From NCBI RefSeq assembly GCF_030758415.1, contig NZ_CP132334.1:310001-374000 (forward strand): a DNA stretch of 64,000 bases, read 5' to 3'. Below the pieces are notes generated by a model. That model made no database searches and had not been told where the DNA came from. It saw nothing but the letters and a program-made list of their open reading frames with translations. The stretch comes from Parvularcula sp. IMCC14364. Its GTDB lineage: Bacteria; Pseudomonadota; Alphaproteobacteria; Caulobacterales; Parvularculaceae. The translations under genes were made by a program, and so were the position numbers. Below, one piece after another: positions 18,599 to 27,214 of this stretch; position 1 is the first letter of the stretch; each line of letters opens with the position of its first letter.

Positions 18599-19414
18599 TT
18601 ATTTCAGTATCGTTATTGAAATACGGCGATTTTCCGGCGCGAACGGATCGTCTGACAATGGGTCCGTGTCAGCCTTGCCGGAGACTTCCGTGATCTGGCT
18701 TTGCGGGAAGCCGGCTTGCAGCAGCACGCGCCGGGCCGTGTTGGCGCGATCCGTGGATAACTCCCAGTTCGTGTAGGCAGCGTTTGCCGCAAAACTGTTG
18801 GCATCTGTGTGGCCGACAATCTTGATATCGTTTTGCACATCATCAAAAGAGGCCGACACGATGCCGAGCAGTTCCTGCAGCAAGGCGGACGGTTTGGCGT
18901 TTCCGACAGCAAATAACGGGCGCTTGTCGGACTCGACCAGTTCAATCACCATGCCGTCAGGGCTCATTTTGATCTGCAGGTGTTCAGAGAGATTGTTCTT
19001 GCTTTCATCAATGGCTTGCGCAAGCTGGGCAGCCTTCTCGCTGACCGCCTCCTGGTCTTCTGCTGGGCTCTTTCCGTCCTTTTCGCCGGCCCCGGAGCTT
19101 TCATTAATGGCATTTTCTTTCTGGCGCGCGCCGGTGCCGTCACGCGCGAGGGTTTCTTCCGTATAGATTGAATCCCCGCTCAGCGCATCAGCCCCACCGC
19201 CGGAAATCCGGCTGATAGGAATCGTTGGGTTGAAATAGTCGGCGATCCCCTTGCGCTGATCTTCCGTTGTCGCGTTCAACAGCCACATCAAGAGGAAGAA
19301 CGCCATCATCGCGGTCACGAAATCCGCATAGGCAACCTTCCAGGCGCCGCCATGATGGCCACCGCCAGCAATGACTTTTTTCTTTTTGATAATCGGTTGA
19401 AGCGCTTCCGCCAT
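18599..19414 (-). CDS. motB: Flagellar motor stator protein MotB
   Basis: Peptidoglycan-anchored stator subunit. It has the cytoplasmic start and single transmembrane helix GAWKVAYADFVTAMMAFFLL, in which the Asp is the proton-binding residue of MotB. The C-terminal OmpA-like peptidoglycan-binding domain includes IKIVGHTDANSFAANAAYTN and SDDPFAPENRRISI. About 271 residues. The ATG at 19414 was chosen over a TTG at 19432. motA is not adjacent; it lies divergently beyond the FliM-like gene. Confidence 0.95.
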   Translation of the reverse strand: MAEALQPIIKKKKVIAGGGHHGGAWKVAYADFVTAMMAFFLLMWLLNATTEDQRKGIADYFNPTIPISRISGGGADALSGDSIYTEETLARDGTGARQKENAINESSGAGEKDGKSPAEDQEAVSEKAAQLAQAIDESKNNLSEHLQIKMSPDGMVIELVESDKRPLFAVGNAKPSALLQELLGIVSASFDDVQNDIKIVGHTDANSFAANAAYTNWELSTDRANTARRVLLQAGFPQSQITEVSGKADTDPLSDDPFAPENRRISITILK

Positions 19415-19510
19415 GACCACCGTATTCCCCAAACTCGTACACTGGGGGGCACATTACTGCACAGGCGTAAAATTGCCTTTAACCATGACAGGGCGAAAGC
19501 AATGCATTCT

Positions 19511-19526
19511 GTTAACCGTCTGTAAA
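19511..19526. promoter_or_regulatory. CtrA-box-like site in the motB/FliM-like divergent region
   Basis: Read on the minus strand it is TTTA, seven bases, then TTAAC, again one mismatch from TTAA-N7-TTAAC. It lies about midway between the motB and FliM-like start codons. The similar sequence at 8940-8955 has the same geometry. Candidate only, since no CtrA gene is in the window. Confidence 0.32.
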
Positions 19527-19584
19527 CCACTTCGTCCGATTTGTTGAGGCGTAAACGGAATTTTACACATGGGTTCTGAGACGC

Positions 19585-20532
19585 ATGGGCTCTGAGACAC
19601 ATTTTGTTCTGCGCAAGAAGCTCGATGGCAAAAGTGCTTCATCCAATGGCGTGCGTAACATGTCGTCCCTTTGGGGTGGCTTGAAAAAGGAAAGTCTCAA
19701 GATCGTCGGTGATGCCCTGGGGGAGGAGATTACTTCCGCCAGCCCATCCATGGGCAAGTTATCCCATCAGAAATTTGTCAGCCAGTTCAATCAGCGAACG
19801 ACATTTTATCATCTTGGCAATTCACTGGAGGTGTTTGCCGGTCTGATCTTTTTCTCACCACCACTGGTCTCGCGTCTGGCTACAAGAAAACTTTCGGGTG
19901 ATACTGAAGAGTCGCACGAGAGCAGCGAGCCTGGCTTGCTGGACCTTTATCTGCTGCAACCCATGGTGCAGCAGTTGATTGATGCGCTAAGAGGGATCTA
20001 CTCCAAGATCAATGATGCAGAAGTATCGTCTGACTTCATGCTGCGCGATCAGGCGCTGTCGCTGGAAGAATTGAGCGATATAGATGAAGAAGCCGACTTG
20101 TTTTATTATTCGCTCAGTCTCTACAACAACAAGGAAAACCCGCCGCTGATCGGTTTTTGTTTTCCTTATGCCGTACTCGAAAAAATCAGTCTGCTTGGGA
20201 ATAACCGGGTCAGTAACATTGATTTTGACAGTGACGATCCCTGGTCCGGGCATATGCGCTCCACGGTCCTGCAATCACGACTGGCGCTGAGTGTGGTGCT
20301 GGACAGTTGTCGCATGTCCGTAGGGGATTGTTCGCGTTTGGAGAAGGGGCAGGTCTTGTCCCTGCCGGGTGTGACGCTTGATGACTTGACGGTTAAGGCC
20401 CAGACACGCTCTGGCAAGGTCGATATTGCCCGGTCCGAGCTTGGCATTTTCAAACGCAACAAGGCGGTGAAATTGCATGATGACCTCGATACCGAGTTTG
20501 TCATGAACCTCAACCGCCTGGCGGTTGAGTAG
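19585..20532 (+). CDS. Divergent FliM-like motor switch protein (C-terminal SpoA domain)
   Basis: A 315-residue protein ending in a SpoA/FliN-type beta domain (about residues 245-310): EKGQVLSLPGVTLDDLTVKA, then KVDIARSELGIFKRNKAVKL. The middle part is compatible with a FliM CheC-like fold. The gene lies between motB and motA, and no other fliM is in the window, so it is the best candidate for the FliM of this flagellum. Unlike standard FliM, I see no N-terminal CheY-binding EIDALL-type motif. The start is the ATG at 19585; the Shine-Dalgarno sequence is weak. It could instead be a separate SpoA protein, with the true fliM elsewhere. Confidence 0.65.
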   Translation: MGSETHFVLRKKLDGKSASSNGVRNMSSLWGGLKKESLKIVGDALGEEITSASPSMGKLSHQKFVSQFNQRTTFYHLGNSLEVFAGLIFFSPPLVSRLATRKLSGDTEESHESSEPGLLDLYLLQPMVQQLIDALRGIYSKINDAEVSSDFMLRDQALSLEELSDIDEEADLFYYSLSLYNNKENPPLIGFCFPYAVLEKISLLGNNRVSNIDFDSDDPWSGHMRSTVLQSRLALSVVLDSCRMSVGDCSRLEKGQVLSLPGVTLDDLTVKAQTRSGKVDIARSELGIFKRNKAVKLHDDLDTEFVMNLNRLAVE

Positions 20533-20624
20533 GGCAGGGCGCATCGCGCTCTGTGCCTTGTCATACAAGCCCTCTGGCCGGGTGTTTACCAATTATAAAC
20601 CTAAAGTAGGATACGCCTTCAAAT

Positions 20625-21491
20625 ATGAACGCGATCATCGGACTTGTTATCACTATGGTCATGGTTTTCGGTGGCTATATTCTGGCCGGCGGGAAGATGA
20701 CCATTATCCTCGCATCTCTCCCGTTTGAGATGATGATGATCGGTGGGGCAGCCATCGGTGCCTTCTTTGCCGCCAATGACATGCCGACAATCAAACATAC
20801 TATTTCTGACCTTGTTGCCGTCTTCAAGGGACCGAAATGGAAAAAGTCAGACTACGCTGATTTGCTGTGCCTGATGCATGAACTGGTGCGCATCGCGCGT
20901 GAAAACCCCGTAGATATTGAAACACATATCGAAAATCCGGCAGAATCAGACCTATTCTCACGGTATCCCAAAATTCAGGGCGATAAAGCGGCGGTCGAAA
21001 TTATCTGCGACACGATCCGTTCAATGATCATGAACTTCGACAATGTTTATCAGGTCGAAGAACTGCTGGAAAAACAACTGGACAGTATGGCGGAAGATTC
21101 CTTGCACGGATCACATGCCTTGCAGAATATGGCAGACGCCTTGCCCGCGCTGGGTATTGTTGCGGCCGTTCTGGGTGTGATCAAGACCATGGCGTCTATC
21201 GACAAGCCGCCTGAAGTTCTGGGCAAGATGATTGGTGGCGCGCTGGTTGGCACGTTCCTCGGTGTGTTCCTGGCCTACGGTATTGTTGGGCCATTCGCGG
21301 CCAAGGCGAAAGCGGTACGCGAGGAAGAGCATTATTTCTACTCCTTGATACGCGAGATGCTGGTTTCCAGCCTGCATAAGAACCCTACAAGTATTTGCGT
21401 CGAAGTGGCGCGACGAAATGCGCCAAAGCGCAACCGCCCGAGCTTTGGCGAAATGGAAGAAGCATTAAAGGCACTCAGGAAAGCAGCATGA
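20625..21491 (+). CDS. motA: Flagellar motor stator protein MotA
   Basis: Membrane subunit of the proton-driven stator. It has N-terminal helices (IIGLVITMVMVFGGYILAGG; MMIGGAAIGAFFAAND), the cytoplasmic loop with SDYADLLCLMHELVRIAREN, and the conserved C-terminal pair DALPALGIVAAVLGVIKTM and GALVGTFLGVFLAYGIVGP. At 288 residues it is full length. Its stop overlaps the ATG of the next gene (ATGA at 21488-21491), so an unknown periplasmic protein is translationally coupled to MotA. Confidence 0.97.
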   Translation: MNAIIGLVITMVMVFGGYILAGGKMTIILASLPFEMMMIGGAAIGAFFAANDMPTIKHTISDLVAVFKGPKWKKSDYADLLCLMHELVRIARENPVDIETHIENPAESDLFSRYPKIQGDKAAVEIICDTIRSMIMNFDNVYQVEELLEKQLDSMAEDSLHGSHALQNMADALPALGIVAAVLGVIKTMASIDKPPEVLGKMIGGALVGTFLGVFLAYGIVGPFAAKAKAVREEEHYFYSLIREMLVSSLHKNPTSICVEVARRNAPKRNRPSFGEMEEALKALRKAA

Positions 21492-23308
21492 TCCCACGCG
21501 CGGCCATATGTGCTGCCCTTGCCACAGCCGGATTGCTGATGGCATCGCCCGTTCAGGCAGAGCCTGAAGAAGATGAGGCGAACAGCACAAAGGAAGAGTT
21601 ACAGCGTGTCATCGAAAGAGCCGCAGCCAGCGGCTATATCTCCCTGAAAAGTCAGGCTGAGGATGAAAGCGCAGACGCAGAGCAAGCCGGCGAAGAAGCA
21701 GCTGAGCTGTCTGCAACAAAAACCAATACCGGAGCCGCAGAAGAGACGTCCGCCACCGGCGATTCAAGCCTTTTGCGCGTCGAGAAGGGTGTTCGCCCGA
21801 CGCCAACAAGAACCACCTGCGAACTGGCCGACGTTTTTGCCTTTGATGATTATAATGAAGACGTCACCTATGACGATATCTTCGCGCTGCGGACACAGCT
21901 TACCTCCATCAAGGGTAATTTCATCCCGGAAGTGGCAGAGGAGCTTGCCCGCACATATCTTGCTGTTGCCTTGCCAGAGGAAGTTATCGGCCTGTCTGAT
22001 GCAATTTCCACTGATGAGATAGAGCTGTCAGTCAAACTGGCGCATATTCTGTCAACGGGCCGTGCTGACCATGCTGAAGAAATTGCTGCCTATATTCCGT
22101 GTGAAGAGTCTGCTAGCCTCTGGGTTGCCGCAGCCTATATGAATTCGGAGCCGGATCTGGCGCTGCAATACACCCGTGATTACCTTTACCTGATTACAGA
22201 GTTACCCCCTGAGTTGTTATTTTCTTTCGCCACTCAACTTGGCATTCTGGCGGCAGAGCAGGGCGACTATGCCCTGGCCAAGGAATTGCTTGACAAGACA
22301 AAAAAGCTGGATCGCAAGGATGATCCGGCAATCATCTTTCTTGAATCCCTGATCGACACGAGTCTTGGTGAGGCCGAGGCTTACGGCCAGTTACAACAGG
22401 TCGCACAGCAACCACATCCGCTGCAGGCCAAGGCGTTACTTGCGCTTGGACAGGCCAGCGAGAGTGAGCCGTATGCAGAATACAGCCAAGACCTTGACTT
22501 CATTTCAACGCAGTTCAGAGGGTCCGCCGCGAGTGCGCAGGCCCGGCTGATGAATGTCAGGTTTCTGGCAGAAGAGGGTGCATTTCCGCAGGCTGTTTCT
22601 GCAACCGCGCAGGACTTTACAGATGATGCGGAAACCAGAAAGCGCGCGCGCGATGTGGTTGGCAGCTATCTCCTGAAATATCTGAATCAGGATGATACCG
22701 AGCGCAATCTCAGCGATATCCGGCATTACACAGAGAATTTCGAGTTTTATGTTGGCGTCAAGGATGATGCGGCACTGCGCCTGCAGGCATCACGCAAGGC
22801 GATTGCGTTATACTTGCCCCATCTGACGGACATCTTTCTGGAAGATCAGTCCACCGAGGATACCCAACGCGATATTGATCTGTTGCGGGCACATTCTGCC
22901 TTGCTGCGGGGCAATGCTGAACGTGCCTGGTCCCTCAGCTCACTGCATGAAGGCGATGCGTCGTTTGACCAGATAAGTCTTGAAGCTGCCCTGATGCGTG
23001 ACGACGCGAATGATGCGTTGGCCGCGCTGGGTCGCCTGCCGCAGACGCAGGAAAACATCTTGAAGGCAGCAGACATCGCCTGGAATGCGGGATTGTGGGC
23101 ACAGGCCCGCGACCTTTATGCCGAGACGCTTCTGGCAGACGCTTCTGAGGAAAATAATCAGCGCTATAATCTTGCCGCTTACATGGCCGGAGAGCAGGGC
23201 GGATTTCACGTATTGGAAGACTCCGCAGACATTCTGGATATTGAAAACCTGTACACATCCTACCCGGATGAGCGCAAGAAACTGGAAGGGCTCCTGACAC
23301 GTGGATAA
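21488..23308 (+). CDS. Unknown secreted repeat-like protein coupled to motA
   Basis: A 606-residue protein. It has a clear signal peptide (MIPRAAICAALATAGLLMAS, cleavage after VQA), an acidic low-complexity stretch (about 25-95) and then a long all-helical region resembling degenerate tetratricopeptide repeats. I do not recognise the family. It overlaps motA by 4 bp upstream and flgF by 8 bp downstream, so it belongs to the motility operon. Rhizobia encode a periplasmic motility protein, MotC, near their stator genes, and a MotE-like gene is present in this window; this protein may be a functional counterpart, which is inference from context. Longer in-frame starts inside motA were rejected. 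Confidence 0.7.
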   Translation: MIPRAAICAALATAGLLMASPVQAEPEEDEANSTKEELQRVIERAAASGYISLKSQAEDESADAEQAGEEAAELSATKTNTGAAEETSATGDSSLLRVEKGVRPTPTRTTCELADVFAFDDYNEDVTYDDIFALRTQLTSIKGNFIPEVAEELARTYLAVALPEEVIGLSDAISTDEIELSVKLAHILSTGRADHAEEIAAYIPCEESASLWVAAAYMNSEPDLALQYTRDYLYLITELPPELLFSFATQLGILAAEQGDYALAKELLDKTKKLDRKDDPAIIFLESLIDTSLGEAEAYGQLQQVAQQPHPLQAKALLALGQASESEPYAEYSQDLDFISTQFRGSAASAQARLMNVRFLAEEGAFPQAVSATAQDFTDDAETRKRARDVVGSYLLKYLNQDDTERNLSDIRHYTENFEFYVGVKDDAALRLQASRKAIALYLPHLTDIFLEDQSTEDTQRDIDLLRAHSALLRGNAERAWSLSSLHEGDASFDQISLEAALMRDDANDALAALGRLPQTQENILKAADIAWNAGLWAQARDLYAETLLADASEENNQRYNLAAYMAGEQGGFHVLEDSADILDIENLYTSYPDERKKLEGLLTRG

Positions 23309-24017
23309 TCCCGGTTATGTATCTCTCTCGCGGCAGGCAGGTCTTCTGAAAGAGTTGAACACTATTGCCAATAACATCGCCAATGCTGACACTGCTGGGT
23401 ACAAGCGCGAAGGTGCGCTTTTTACGGAGTATATTGCAGCGGTCGGGCGCGATGATCCAAGTATTTCCATGGGACGTCTCGGCGCTCACTTCCCCGACCT
23501 CTCACAAGGGGAGATGGCCAAGACGGGCGGCACTTATGATGTTGCCATTCAGGGTGAAGGGTTTTTTCTGATCGGTACACCCGGCGGCGAAAAACTCAGC
23601 CGTGCCGGTCATTTCATGACGACAGCAGAAGGCACGCTGGTGAATCCGGATGGCTTCAGTGTGCTCGATGATGCGGGCGGCGAAATACAGATCCCGCCAG
23701 AAGTCACGCAGGTTGCCATCGCAGGCGACGGCACGATCAGCGCGGATGGCAATCCGCTTGGCAAGATCGGCGTTGTCACAGCGGCACCGGAAAATCTTGT
23801 CCGTGAGGGATCAAACCTCTGGCGGGCAGAGGGCGGCTATCAGCCGGTTGAGGAAACAATAATTCTACAGGGGTTCATCGAGTCATCGAATGTGAACCCG
23901 GTAAGTGAAATTGCACGGCTGATAGAAGTTCAGCGCAATTATGAGACTGGTCAGAAAATTTTCGAACAGGAAGACGAAAGGATCAGTCAGGTAATCCAGA
24001 CGGTCAGTAGACCGTAA
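23301..24017 (+). CDS. flgF: Flagellar proximal rod protein FlgF
   Basis: Rod subunit. It shows the N-terminal rod motif (LLKELNTIANNIANADTAGYK), FlgF/G-type middle strands with VAIQGEGFFLIG, and the C-terminal GFIESSNVNPVSEIARLIEV. 238 residues. It starts at GTG 23301 with GGAAGGG upstream and overlaps the preceding unknown gene by 8 bp. flgG follows 32 nt later with a strong AGGAGGG. Confidence 0.94.
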   Translation: MDNPGYVSLSRQAGLLKELNTIANNIANADTAGYKREGALFTEYIAAVGRDDPSISMGRLGAHFPDLSQGEMAKTGGTYDVAIQGEGFFLIGTPGGEKLSRAGHFMTTAEGTLVNPDGFSVLDDAGGEIQIPPEVTQVAIAGDGTISADGNPLGKIGVVTAAPENLVREGSNLWRAEGGYQPVEETIILQGFIESSNVNPVSEIARLIEVQRNYETGQKIFEQEDERISQVIQTVSRP

Positions 24018-24049
24018 GGGTGAAACGTAAAGTCTAGGAGGGACGATAC

Positions 24050-24835
24050 ATGAACGCCTTGAAAATCGCTGCCACCGGGATGGCTGCGCAGCAGACCCGC
24101 GTGGATGTCATCTCGAACAATATCGCCAATATGAGCACAACGGCCTATGCGCCGCGTACCGCTCAGTTTGCGGATCTGATCTATCAACAGGAATTGCCAC
24201 CCGGCTCGCTGTCTTCGGAGAGCGGTACGATTGTGCCCGCCGGGATCCAGATCGGCATGGGCGTGCGCCCTTCGGCCGTTTCCCTCGAGTTCATACAAGG
24301 TGGCCTGCGCCAGACGGGAGCGGAGCTTGATCTTGCGATTGAGGGCCGAGGCTTCTTTGAAATCACCCTGCCATCAGGCGATTCCGCATACACACGGGAC
24401 GGGAAGTTCAACCGTAGTGCCGAGGGCCTGATGGTCAACGCGGATGGTTTTGCACTCGCCGACAATATCACCATCCCGGATGACGCCCGTCAGGTGACGA
24501 TCAGTAATGATGGCGTTGTCAGTGCTGTCTTTGACGACCAGCCAGCGCCTCAGGCACTGGGTAATATCAACCTGACCATCTTTACTAATATCAAAGGGCT
24601 TGAAGCGCTTGGCGGTAATCTTTTCCGCGAGACATCCGCATCCGGAACACCGATCACCAATGCCCCCGGCACGGACGGCGTTGGCCTGATGCGACAGGGC
24701 TTTCTGGAGGAGTCCGGTGTTGATGTCGTCGAAGAAATCTCTGAGCTGATTGAGGCGCAGCGTGGCTATGAGCTGAACTCGAAAGTCATCACGGCTGCTG
24801 ACGAAATGCTCGCCGCAACAACAAGGATCAGATAG
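24050..24835 (+). CDS. flgG: Flagellar distal rod protein FlgG
   Basis: Distal rod subunit. It begins MNALKIAATGMAAQQTRVDV, then NNIANMSTTAYAPR. LDLAIEGRGFFEI lies in the middle, and the C-terminus has EEISELIEAQRGYELNSKVI, all typical of FlgG. At 261 residues it is exactly the usual size. AGGAGGG lies 9 nt upstream of the ATG. The stop is immediately followed by the flgA ATG. Confidence 0.97.
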   Translation: MNALKIAATGMAAQQTRVDVISNNIANMSTTAYAPRTAQFADLIYQQELPPGSLSSESGTIVPAGIQIGMGVRPSAVSLEFIQGGLRQTGAELDLAIEGRGFFEITLPSGDSAYTRDGKFNRSAEGLMVNADGFALADNITIPDDARQVTISNDGVVSAVFDDQPAPQALGNINLTIFTNIKGLEALGGNLFRETSASGTPITNAPGTDGVGLMRQGFLEESGVDVVEEISELIEAQRGYELNSKVITAADEMLAATTRIR

Positions 24836-25264
24836 ATGCGTATTGTTTTTTCTGCTCTTGGCTCCTTTATCATTACCGCTCTGTTTTGTGCTGCGACGGC
24901 GGCAGAAGTGACGGCGGTTAACACGCTAATGCGCGGCACGGTCATCGGGCCGGGCGACATCAATGTCGTCGCGCAAAATCATGAGCATAGCGAAGCTGTG
25001 CGCCAGCAATTTGTGGGTATGCAGACCAGCCGTACTGTTTATGCTGGCCACACGCTCACCTTGGCGAATGTTGAACCGCCCTTGCTGGTCAAGCGCAATC
25101 GCATGGTCACCCTCAGTTACAAAATGGGCGGCCTGACAATCACGACCTATGGGCGCGCGCTCAGTGAAGGCGCGCAAGGGGACATCGTGGATATCATGAA
25201 TGTGGACTCAAAAGTCAGGGTCAAGGGCATCGTTGCCGGACCAGACAGGGTGATCGTACAATGA
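24836..25264 (+). CDS. flgA: Flagellar P-ring assembly chaperone FlgA
   Basis: Periplasmic chaperone for FlgI. A signal peptide of about 22 residues (ending ATAAE) is followed by a SAF-type domain: RGTVIGPGDINVVAQ, RTVYAGHTLTLANVEPP, VKRNRMVTLSYKMGGLTI and the C-terminal VKGIVAGPDRVIVQ. At 142 residues it is a short FlgA, lacking the N-terminal domain of enterobacterial forms, as is common in alphaproteobacteria. It begins directly after flgG and overlaps flgH by 4 bp. Confidence 0.93.
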   Translation: MRIVFSALGSFIITALFCAATAAEVTAVNTLMRGTVIGPGDINVVAQNHEHSEAVRQQFVGMQTSRTVYAGHTLTLANVEPPLLVKRNRMVTLSYKMGGLTITTYGRALSEGAQGDIVDIMNVDSKVRVKGIVAGPDRVIVQ

Positions 25265-25992
25265 TAAACGGGCAAAAAATCATGCGTGTCTGCACCTGTC
25301 TTGGGTTGCTGGCCATCTTTGCGGCTGCTTGCAGTTCCTCTGGCAAGAAACTGGATATCTATGAGCAGAACACTGGTCTTGCACCGTTGCGGGAAAGCGC
25401 CATGGCAGTTACGCCGCCACAGCAACCACAAACCACTGCTTCCCTGTGGAAAAGCGGGCCTTCTTCTTTGTTTGGCGATCGACGCGCCAAGACGATGGGG
25501 GATATACTGACGGTTGTTGTCAACATTGATGACGAAGCGCAAATCCAGAATTCCGTAACGGCCAACCGCACCAACAATGAGCAGTTCAGCGTCAATGATC
25601 TCTTCGGCCTGCCAGAATGGGCGAATAATGTGTTGCCGGGCGGTGCTGATCTGAACCCGGGAGTCAACCTGGACAGAACACGCGCAACAACCGGCAATGG
25701 CAATATCAGTCGTCAGGAAGAGATAACTCTTCGCCTTGCTGCCCGCGTGGTGGATGTGCTGCCCAATGGCCATCTGGTGGTGGCCGGCACGCAGGAGATC
25801 AGCGTCAATTACGAGGCCCGTCAGCTTCAGGTCACGGGCATTGTCCGGCCGGAAGATATCTCACGCCAGAACATCATTACCTATGACAAGATTGCAGAGG
25901 CGCGTATTGCCTATGGTGGCAAGGGGCAGGTGACGCGCACGGTCGCCCCGAAATCCGGCAACCGCTTTCTGAATGCTGTGATACCATTCTAG
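25261..25992 (+). CDS. flgH: Flagellar L-ring lipoprotein FlgH
   Basis: Outer membrane L-ring subunit. The N-terminal lipoprotein signal has lipobox AAAC at about residues 21-24. Family motifs are RRAKTMGDILTVVVNIDDEA, ARVVDVLPNGHLVVAGTQEI and VRPEDISRQNIITYDKIAEA. 243 residues. It overlaps flgA by 4 bp and is followed after 10 nt by a FliL-like gene. Confidence 0.97.
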   Translation: MINGQKIMRVCTCLGLLAIFAAACSSSGKKLDIYEQNTGLAPLRESAMAVTPPQQPQTTASLWKSGPSSLFGDRRAKTMGDILTVVVNIDDEAQIQNSVTANRTNNEQFSVNDLFGLPEWANNVLPGGADLNPGVNLDRTRATTGNGNISRQEEITLRLAARVVDVLPNGHLVVAGTQEISVNYEARQLQVTGIVRPEDISRQNIITYDKIAEARIAYGGKGQVTRTVAPKSGNRFLNAVIPF

Positions 25993-26002
25993 GAGACTTC
26001 AG

Positions 26003-26527
26003 ATGATCAAGAAAATCATCCCTGCCGTTTTGATGCTGGTCTTTGTGGTTGGCGGTGTGTTCGCCGCTGACATGCTGCGGCCATCTCCCGTTTCCACCTC
26101 CCATGAAGGCGGCGACCATGGCGGCTCCGGCAAAGGCGATCACGCAGATGATAATGGCAAAGGGGATGATGATCATGGTGGTGACTATGACGCCAAGCAG
26201 ACAGCCGGAAACTACTACTTTAACTTCAGCCGCCAGTTTGTTGTCCCGGTCATGCAGTCTGGTCGCGTACAGGCGCTGGTCATTCTTGACCTGAATCTGG
26301 AAATGGAACAGGGCGATGCGGATGGCATGTTTTCAATGGAGCCTAAATTCCGCGACGCCCTGATGCGCGAGTTACTGGCGCTGTCCAATGAAGGCTATTT
26401 TACAGGCCAGTTGACGGACCCGGAAAGATATGACGAGATCCAGAAAGCGCTGTTGCGGGCAGCCCGCACAGTCAAGGATGAAATCATCAGTGTTCTGATT
26501 CTGGATTTCGCCCGTCAGGAGCAATAA
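26003..26527 (+). CDS. FliL-like flagellar membrane protein with His/Asp/Gly-rich linker
   Basis: A 174-residue protein with an N-terminal membrane anchor or signal (about residues 4-22), a linker of mostly His, Asp, Gly and Lys (about 33-62), and a C-terminal domain. The domain includes YYFNFSRQFVVPVMQSGRVQ, LVILDLNLEMEQG, RDALMRELLALSNEGYF and VKDEIISVLILDFARQE, resembling the FliL periplasmic domain. A FliL-like gene directly after flgH is common in alphaproteobacteria. A standard fliL is already present at 8347-8865, so this is a second, divergent copy. The linker could bind divalent metal, but that is speculation. Confidence 0.7.
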   Translation: MIKKIIPAVLMLVFVVGGVFAADMLRPSPVSTSHEGGDHGGSGKGDHADDNGKGDDDHGGDYDAKQTAGNYYFNFSRQFVVPVMQSGRVQALVILDLNLEMEQGDADGMFSMEPKFRDALMRELLALSNEGYFTGQLTDPERYDEIQKALLRAARTVKDEIISVLILDFARQEQ

Positions 26528-26542
26528 CGCTTTTGTCAGCGC

Positions 26543-27202
26543 TTATGGCTTGCGGACATTCTTGGCGAATTCCGAAAGGCGGTTTTCAAAACCAAGACGC
26601 AATTCACCGTCTTCAACCGTGGCCTCTGTAACCTGTGTAATCAGGCTTGGGGCGATATGCCCGAGAAACTGATCACCGGCATATAGCTCAATACTGGCAC
26701 CATATACGTCAGTATTCGCCTGCGTCCCGTCAGAAAGTGTGCCATCCCAGCTCCAGCTATTGTCGGAAGGGTCGATCTGTTCGCTGTAGATCGCCTGGCC
26801 ATTACGGTCATGCACAACAAAGATGACCGTATCAGCATCTTCAGGAATATCTGCCGTGTAATTCACGGCTTCACCCGAATAAGGCACGAAAGAGCTTTCA
26901 ACTTCTACCGTCTGCCCGATCCATTGAGCCGCCGCGAGGCCAAAAAACTCGTCTGTGAGGCTCGCAAGGAAAGTGAGCGTATTGTTGCTCTCTGCCTGTT
27001 GTTCCAGGCTGGTAAATGTCGCGAGCTGTTCGACAAACTGTGTGGAATCAAGTGGCGAAAGGGGATCCTGGTTTTTAATCTGGGCCACCAGCAGGTTCAG
27101 AAAGGTATCGAACTGCTCGCCCACATCGTCCGTCTGGAACAGGCTGTTATCTGCGGCAAGTGTTCCTTGCGTACCAGTCGTCTGTGTATTGATTGGATCC
27201 AT
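26543..27202 (-). CDS. flgD: Flagellar hook assembly (capping) protein FlgD
   Basis: Scaffold that caps the growing hook. The N-terminal export and capping region FDTFLNLLVAQIKNQDPLSP, then LDSTQFVEQLATFTSLEQQ, is diagnostic. The C-terminal part has the FlgD FlgN-IgD-type domain (TVIFVVHDRNGQAIYSEQID; NSWSWDGTLSDGTQ). 219 residues. It lies 12 nt downstream of fliK on the minus strand and converges with the FliL-like gene. Confidence 0.95.
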   Translation of the reverse strand: MDPINTQTTGTQGTLAADNSLFQTDDVGEQFDTFLNLLVAQIKNQDPLSPLDSTQFVEQLATFTSLEQQAESNNTLTFLASLTDEFFGLAAAQWIGQTVEVESSFVPYSGEAVNYTADIPEDADTVIFVVHDRNGQAIYSEQIDPSDNSWSWDGTLSDGTQANTDVYGASIELYAGDQFLGHIAPSLITQVTEATVEDGELRLGFENRLSEFAKNVRKP

Positions 27203-27214
27203 TGTGGGCGCTCT

